Below are positions 55,879 to 64,000 of a stretch of DNA of 64,000 nt, piece after piece (position 1 is the stretch's first letter; each line of letters starts with the position of its first letter). A program made the translations under genes and the position numbers. Below the pieces are notes generated by a model, which did not search any database, had not been told where the DNA came from, and saw only the letters and a list, made by a program, of their open reading frames with translations. The DNA comes from Acanthochromis polyacanthus (taxonomy: Eukaryota > Chordata > Actinopteri > Pomacentridae), in the NCBI RefSeq assembly GCF_021347895.1, contig NC_067119.1:4414534-4478533 (forward strand). The letters are read 5' to 3'.

Positions 55879-58145
55879 CTCTTCCTGCGTCTTCCTGCTC
55901 TGCCAGTTGCTGTTAAAGACCCCTGAAGCTTTTCTTTTTGGTTTGGGATCATTTTCAACCAGTCATGGAACTACAAGCTAACAATGTGCTTCTTTTGTAA
56001 GAACATTTTAATACATCTCTAAGTTTGAGTAACAGAAACCTGAATCCTGTGGAGTGAGCAGTGTTTCCACATATCTTTCACCTGTACCTGTTTGCTGAAA
56101 AGCCTTTTATGCTGCATTTTAACGCTCATAGAGACATTTAAAACGGGAGACCCACTCAAAAATCGTACTGTGATTATAAGCTTAACATTTGACTTGCCTC
56201 AAAAAGCTCTTCACGGCCGTCTGCCTTCTGATCTACCAATATGTTTTTAGCACCACAAAGCCTTACCTGAGCTCGGCTCTGCCTTGCTTCACAGTACCTC
56301 GGAAACCACGATGCCGTCAGCCTTCACTGGCCTCGAGCGTCGTTTGAAATCATTTGGGAGTTGTCCTTAACCACTTTGTTTTTATTAGACTTTTCTCTAT
56401 GCATAATTTCACAGTAGTCTTTTACGCAGCCAAAGGCGGCCGTGATTTGTGTTGCATTACACTTGGAATACTAGAAGGGATCGAATTTATGTTGTACTTC
56501 CTTTAAAAGATGGAGCTCTTAATTGGTTCAGGTTGAAATTTAGGCTCTTAACTGTTTTCTTTATTTCCTAGCAGTAAACTTCTAGGTAAATACTGTTCAG
56601 TTTCTTTCTTTTATTTTTTCTATTAAGTCGCAACTCAACATGTTCTGTTAGAAATAAGGAAGAAATAAAACAACGCCACGTTAGATCACTGCTCATTTGT
56701 GAACTTTACACCCCAACAGGAAGTCACAAGCTGTACTGTTATTTTCTCATTAATGTCAGTGAACTCAGCATCAGAGTTTGGATTATTTTCATGGGAAGTG
56801 GGAATCACTAAAAAGATGATTATCTTTTTTGTAATTGTGCACAAAATCCCATGAAAACACCAAAAGAAACATGTTTCGGTACTTTACAGCTTTCAGTCCT
56901 TACTGACTCAACTGTTTTTATGATCTTTAAAGGAGTAGTTTGGAATTGCAGATGTTAAACTTATTTCTTGAAGATAATTTTGAAGGTTGATACCACTCAT
57001 TATCTCTGTAAAGACACAAAGGTACATCCAGGAAACAGTTAGCTTAGCATAAAGGCTGAAAATGTGGACATCTGTAGCAAAGTTACAAGTCAGTGGAAAT
57101 AGCAACACTGGGAAAAATAAGGATCTTTATGGTTGGTTAAATTTTGAAATAGTTTAATGCGTTTCATGGGCGATTAAGACACATTTCAAAAGTAGGTTTT
57201 GACGTAGCAAACATTTAACTCTGAAGACCGATTAGCTTTTAACGGCTTCTTTCAGTGTCTTCGCTTCTGGACAGCGTAAACCTTCGCTGATACCAGTTGA
57301 GATAAAACAATAACTACAGTTTAGCCAATTATAAACAATTCCTGAAAACTTCTTTTTCTCTCGTAGATCACCAAAGTTTTCGTCACGTTTTTGGCAAAAA
57401 ACGAAGTTCCGCTGAGGGCTCTCATGAGTTTTTGCTTTTTTTCTGCAATTATACGTAGTAGTAGTTTTCTTTTAAACGTCTTAAAATCAAGCCAATAATA
57501 CATAGTTTAATTTTCAACAAAACACCATTGATTTCAGCAGAAAAAGACTCAAACAGAAAGAAATTGTGCATTTGATGGGGACTATTTTCAGCAGCGAATT
57601 CATTAACATTTGGTTCTGTGGTGAGTCCAGTGCTACTGGCAGGAGGACGCTGTATGTGGGATAGTTTTTGGATAACAGTGCAGCTGATTAATTTATATCA
57701 AGCTGTGATTTTTTTTTTTTCTTCTGTAAACGAGATCAGTTCATTACTGTGTTGTTTGGTCTTTTCATGGGAATTTGTTGATGATGACAAAAGAAAATGA
57801 ATCACCAGAATTCTTCTTTAACGTGGGCCCTTCCGCTGCAGAATGACATAAATATATTGGCACATTCATAAAGGGAAAAAAACAACATTCAAATCCAATC
57901 TGTGATGTTGTTGCTCAGGTCTTCATCGTTCCACTCTTCAGCGCTGAACCCTTCCTCTTCATCACCAGCCTTAAGCACTGCTTTCAGCTACACGACCGTT
58001 GGCACATCTGCTGTTTCCACCAGCGGATCCATTTGATATTTTCCATCCTCTTTTTGTTTTTTTTCCCACCAGGGTAAATCGGACATTGTATTTATCTGCT
58101 ATACTGCTGTTGGATGCAATAAATAAAGTTTCATCTCAGTGATCC
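55879..58145 (+). other. bmp2k: bmp2k 3' untranslated region (extent inferred)
   Basis: No ORF of note follows the TAA. A candidate proximal poly(A) signal AATAAA lies at 56664-56669. A stronger pair of overlapping signals lies at 58118-58127, followed by a T-rich stretch, and I take it as the distal 3' end. Positions 56927-57110 look like a dispersed teleost repeat, with 'agcttagcataaaggctg' as a recognisable core. The UTR end is inference without transcript data. Confidence 0.5.
58118..58127 (+). terminator. Candidate distal bmp2k poly(A) signal
   Basis: Two overlapping AATAAA hexamers in 'gcaataaataaagtttc' lie 2.2 kb after the stop codon, followed within about 40-50 bases by a T-rich tract. 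The configuration is typical of a vertebrate cleavage site, but cleavage itself is not shown. Confidence 0.5.
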
Positions 58146-58244
58146 TACATCTTGTACAAGGCAGTTGGACTTCTTTATTTTTGGTTACTTATTGAAAAAA
58201 TTTCTTCTGTTCTAGTTAACTAGTAGGTACTTCCTTGAACCCTC

Positions 58245-58385
58245 AAATTTGTGGTCTCGACATGTGACACACTAAACTATGACTTTTTTTTTTTCAATCA
58301 TTTTGGACGACATACTAAACTATGACGGTTTTTTTCCACATTTTTGACGACATACTAAACTATGACCTCTTTTTCCACATTTTCC
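58245..58385. repeat. GACGACATACTAAACTATGAC repeat, short array
   Basis: Three tandem copies of a roughly 50-bp unit with 'acatactaaactatgac' followed by a T run and 'ccacattt'. The same word family occurs at the head of the satellite near 62750. Confidence 0.8.
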
Positions 58386-58389
58386 GCTC

Positions 58390-60340
58390 AGTGTTTCCTC
58401 TACATTCAATCAACGGCCCACCGCTGCTAAATCCAAGCCGCTGCTCCTTCAAATTTATTTATTTATTTTTTGTAATAGGCCCAAATACTCCACCGCTGCA
58501 TGTCTTCACCTTCACAGCCGTCTTGCACTGTCGGGTACTCATGAGTACTAAGGTAAACTACAGAGAACTGTCTCGCTCAGTGATACGTAGGGTTAATATG
58601 ACGTTCATGTCGTGAGAGCGCGGCCTTGAAAGTGATATCACGTCACTAGACACCAGGTTGTTTACATCGCCACAGCTCCCCGGAGAGCCCATAGATATGA
58701 ATCAGTAGATAGGACACGCCCCTTTGAGCTACGAGCCTACGGTGAGTACAGTTTTAAGAACAGAGTATCATGGTTTGTCTCTGAGAAAACATCGTAGTAT
58801 ACCCTTTGGTATGAAAAACACCATAATATACATTGTATATTGTACAAATAAGTCAAAGGAAAGAGACTTACATTGTAGAATTGTAGAAATTGTGGGCTGA
58901 CTGATTTACTGATTATCGGTATTTTATTTTTTACTGATTTACGGTAATAAATACATTTATAAATGGCACTACTTTGGCTCTGAACCTTTATCTAGCTGTG
59001 GTCGCTCTGTCTTCTGGAGTGATTTGATTGGTTATACGTCACAAATAAAACTCCTTTAACTTAACATCGGTAAACAAAACAAAAACGTATCAACAAAGTT
59101 TTCTGTTAGTTTGTTTTCTAAGTTTAACTGCAAGATTTTAAATACTTTCATTTACTGCAAATGAATATCTCCTCCAAATGTCTCACTAATAATCATTATC
59201 GGCCTTAAAAACCCACAAAACACCCCTCTGTATTGGACCACACTTAGTACAGTCCGGTTCCCCCTTCTATAAATCTGCTTGGAATCTTCCACTTCCTGTT
59301 TGTCAAAGTGGCCTTCTACCTGGACAGGTTTAGTTGGAGCTCATCAAACATTTTGGGTAACTGCACTTTAATCTGGATGGATGACACTGAATTAGAGCCT
59401 GTTTTAATGCGACTGAGTTCAGATGTGTAGCTCTGTCATTAAATAGGGAATTATTTATCAGAATTCACAGAGAAAAGTCTGAATATCACACATTTACGTT
59501 GGAAATAAATGTCCTTTAATTAGACATTGTCATGCAAATTTGGATTTCCCTTTAATGATGTTAAAAACCTTGTTGAGTGTTTTGTTGATGTTGGTTTCTA
59601 AATGTTTTGTGACGCTCGGCCCCAAAGATTAAAACCTTCTACGGCTCACAGGCTGCAACAATTCACACATTATCAACTATCTGACTAAACTAAGATAAAA
59701 AGTGAAAAACTGCCTGATTCCTGCATCATGAATGTAAATCTTTTTGTTTTATGACAGTAAACTGAATATATTTGGGTTTGACATTTTATGAATCAAAACA
59801 AGAAAAGAATTAGTGGAGAAAACAATCAACAGATTAATGGACAAAGGAAATGTGTTTTCCAACATATATGGCTGAATTCCTCCAACATTACAAGATACAT
59901 ACAATTTAAATTCAATTTTATTTATATAACACCAATTACAAGTCAAATTGTCTTAAGATGCTTTATTTTTATATTTTTAAATCATATTTAAAATATGACA
60001 AAGTAAGAAATTTAAACCTCTTGACTAATGCAATTTATTATTTGTTTTTTGAGAGACTAATCAACAATAAAATGACTTTCTCCACCAAAACTAATAAACA
60101 TGAGTTCAAATAAAAGGAACAGTTTTAAATCCTGCAGTCCTACGAAAACAAAAACAACTAGACGAGCCCCCAGTAGAGGGCAGAACCACGCCCATGCATG
60201 ATACTCTGTATCAATTTTGATCATCCTACGTATATCCCTTCCTACTTGATCTGCTGACCTGTAACTCCACAACTGAGCAGGGGACCTTAGACTGATCTTC
60301 AGTGCCAAGTTTGATTATCCTGACTTCAGCATTTGCAGAG
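58390..60340. other. Intergenic DNA downstream of bmp2k
   Basis: No gene was recognised. About 59330-59580 is non-repetitive, with homeodomain-like and octamer-like words (cctttaattagac, atgcaaat), a weak candidate regulatory element. About 59905-59960 carries a common teleost repeat word (aattcaattttatttatata). Confidence 0.4.
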
Positions 60341-60341
60341 A

Positions 60342-61980
<1,639 letters not shown>

Positions 61981-62287
61981 TCTGAACGGACATACACACC
62001 CACACACACACAAACTTACATACTTACCCAGCCAGATACTGAAGCGAATGCAGTAACCCCGCTGATGTACGTCAGGCATGATTAACAAAACATAAACTAA
62101 ATATGCTGCTGGATTCCATTAAAGTCCTAATAAATGATAATAAAGTGTGATACTAAAAGTTTGTGGAACTAAAAATCTCAAAGTAAAGATATCAAGATGA
62201 ACATCTGGATGGAGGCTGATAAAAGTTGTCCTCCCTTCATTTCTCTGGAGCCACTCCATGGATTTTAGGGATGCTGGTTAAAGACCT

Positions 62288-62465
62288 GGGGCCTCATTTA
62301 TAAAGCTTGCGTACACACAAAACAGGGCTATAAAGTTGCGTACGCCACTTTCTATGCAAAGATTGTGATTTATAAAAACAAACTTGGCGTTAAAATGTGC
62401 GCACCGGTGCACCAACTTTGATGCTTGCTTACGCACATTTTGGAGACAGAGGGAACGGCAGTGCC
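62288..62465. mobile_element. Possible DNA-transposon end ('ggggcctcatttataaagc')
   Basis: ggggcctcatttataaagct followed by gcgtacacacaaaacag and repeated gcgtacgc/tgcgcacc words is a recurrent fish-element terminus as I remember it. No partner end or coding sequence is seen nearby. Confidence 0.35.
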
Positions 62466-62739
62466 GGAGGGTGAAGTAGTGAATTGAAACCAGATTGAGC
62501 TCAAACCTTTATTGTCATCACATATTAGACCTGTAGAGCCGGATAATCATAAACCCTCATTGTTGTAGATGTTCCTATAGTGCGCCATTCGGCCTACGAC
62601 TGTATTTGCAGAACTATGTTCATATATCAAACTTCCATCTTCAAATGATATAGAGTGGTGAGTGGCACTGATTGATTACTAATTTAGTAGTAATCGGAAG
62701 ACGTTTTTGTCGATTTTTGGACAAAACAATTATGTTTCT

Positions 62740-63732
62740 GTCCCATTTGGACGACATACTAAACTGACGTATTTTGTCCATTGTCGGACGACATTTTAAA
62801 ATTCATGGTTTTTTGTTCAAAGAAAACTGCTCCATGGTGTTTTTCATGGCCGACTTTACATTATTTCATCATATGGCATGTTTTTACGACATGTTGAAAA
62901 AATGTCAGTTTTTTTCGACATAGTATACTATGACGTTTTTTTATTTACAAAATTCATGATGATTTTTTTTCAAAGAAAACTGCTCCATAGTGTTTTTCAC
63001 GGCCGACTGTACATTATTTCATCATATGGCATGTTTTTAGGACATGTTGAAAAAATGGCATTTTTTTTCGACATAGTATACTATGGCGTTTTTTTGGACA
63101 AAATTTATGATGATTTTTTTTTCAAAGAAAACTGCTCCGTAGTATTTTTCACGGCCGACTTTACATTATTTCATCATATGACATGTTTTTACAACATGTT
63201 GAAAAAATGTCAGTTTTTTCGACATACTATACTATGGCGGGTTTTTTTGGACAAAATTTATGTTTTTTTTTCAAAGAAAACTGCTCTGTAGTGTTTTTCT
63301 TAGCCTACTTTACATTATTTTATCATATGGCATTTTTTTACCACATGTTGAAAACATGTCTTTTTTTCGACATAGTATACGATGATGTTTTTTGGACAAA
63401 ATTTATGATGATTTTTTTTTCAAAGAAAACTGCTCCATAGGGTTTTTCACAGCCGACTTTACATTATTTCATCATATGGCATGTTTTTATGACATGTTGA
63501 AAAAAATGTCATTTTTATTTCGACATAGTATACTATGGCGTTTTTTTGGACAAAATTTATGATGATTTTTTTTCAAAGAAAACTGCTCTGTAGTGTTTTT
63601 CTCAGCCTACTTTACATTATTTCATCATATGGTATGTTTTTATGACATGTTGAAAAAAATGTCATTTTTATTTCGACATAGTATACTATGGCGTTTTTTT
63701 GGACAAAATTCATGATGATTTTTTTTTCAAAG
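62740..63732. repeat. ~150-bp tandem satellite
   Basis: About six units containing aaagaaaactgctccatag, acattatttcatcatatggc, gacatgttgaaaaaatg and cgacatagtatactatg. Landmark catatgg positions (about 62870, 63023, 63175, 63324, 63473, 63626) give periods of 149-153 bp. ORFs across it are repeat artefacts. Confidence 0.95.
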
Positions 63733-64000
63733 TGTTATGGCCACCAGTATTGGTGTGCCGTTCATTTTGAGGTGGTGTTTTATTAGGGCCTTTGTTTGGG
63801 AGTAATTTGTGTGTGGGTTCAGCTGGGGCTTTTTGCAGAGCCTTTGGAACCCCAGCTGTCAGCCGTTTCAGCTGATGACGACCTGCACTCCAGTCTGGTT
63901 CTCCCCACCCTCCGGCCGTCCTGATTGGGCCACCCTCCAGCTCCTCCTCCTCCAACCAACCAGAGGCAGCCAGGCACCACACCTGCTGACTATAAAGACC
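63733..64000 (+). mobile_element. Probable 5' end of an LTR-type element, cut by the window edge
   Basis: Satellite sequence stops abruptly after tttttttcaaag, and a GC-richer sequence begins TGTTATGGCCACCAG, with a TG start as in LTRs. A TATA-like gactataaagacc lies 250 bp in. No coding sequence is present and the other end is outside the window, so LTR identity is inference. Confidence 0.4.

Noticed and set aside
62878..63440. ORFs of 85-137 codons with repeated Phe-Phe-Asp-Ile motifs
   Set aside because: They read across the 150-bp satellite. The repetition is of DNA, not protein.

Overview
The window is vertebrate nuclear DNA, almost certainly from a teleost fish, probably a percomorph. 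It is gene-poor: short exons are separated by kilobase-scale introns. The introns are full of teleost-type repeats: Tc1/mariner, hAT and piggyBac-like elements, 3' ends of non-LTR retrotransposons, long CA runs, and several AT-rich minisatellites. No bacterial or viral gene organisation, CRISPR array, rRNA or tRNA was seen. The taxonomic call rests on remembered repeat types and protein similarity, not on a search.

The only host protein-coding gene I can support is BMP2K (BIKE, BMP-2-inducible kinase), a Numb-associated-kinase-family Ser/Thr kinase, on the + strand. Fifteen coding exons run from 13,549 to 55,878. They correspond to exons 2-16; exon 1, with the start codon, is not recognisable and probably lies upstream of the window. 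The spliced exons sum to 3,329 nt and stay in frame throughout: 2 nt completing a split codon, 1,108 codons and a stop. Kinase-domain exons occupy 13.5-35.5 kb. Linker and polyglutamine exons occupy 35.6-43.5 kb. The adaptor-binding tail occupies 44.3-55.9 kb and ends in a 1.4-kb last exon. Introns 14 and 15 both appear to use GC-AG rather than GT-AG splice sites. Reading through the intron 15 GC donor gives a stop after three codons, which would produce a short isoform like the one known in mammals.

Layout: 1-13.5 kb is intron 1 (or upstream) sequence with a diverged 3.4-kb TIR element and retrotransposon tails. 13.5-29.3 kb holds exons 2-6, with a CA repeat, a GTTGCTCTATAT minisatellite, a piggyBac-like MITE nested in another element, a Tc1 remnant and a hAT MITE. 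29.3-34.7 kb is a single intron filled by two GAAATATT minisatellite arrays and a 1.2-kb TTTTGTC array. 34.7-45.4 kb holds exons 7-15, a second hAT MITE and a second GTTGCTCTATAT array. 45.4-54.5 kb is intron 15. 54.5-58.2 kb is the last exon and 3' UTR. 58.2-64 kb is intergenic: a nearly complete Tc1 transposon with one frameshift, a ~150-bp satellite, and a probable LTR-type element that starts inside the satellite and leaves the window.

I found no new multi-gene system. The points most worth following are the paired GC-AG introns with the short-isoform configuration, and the TTTTGTC array present both free-standing and inside two unrelated transposon types.
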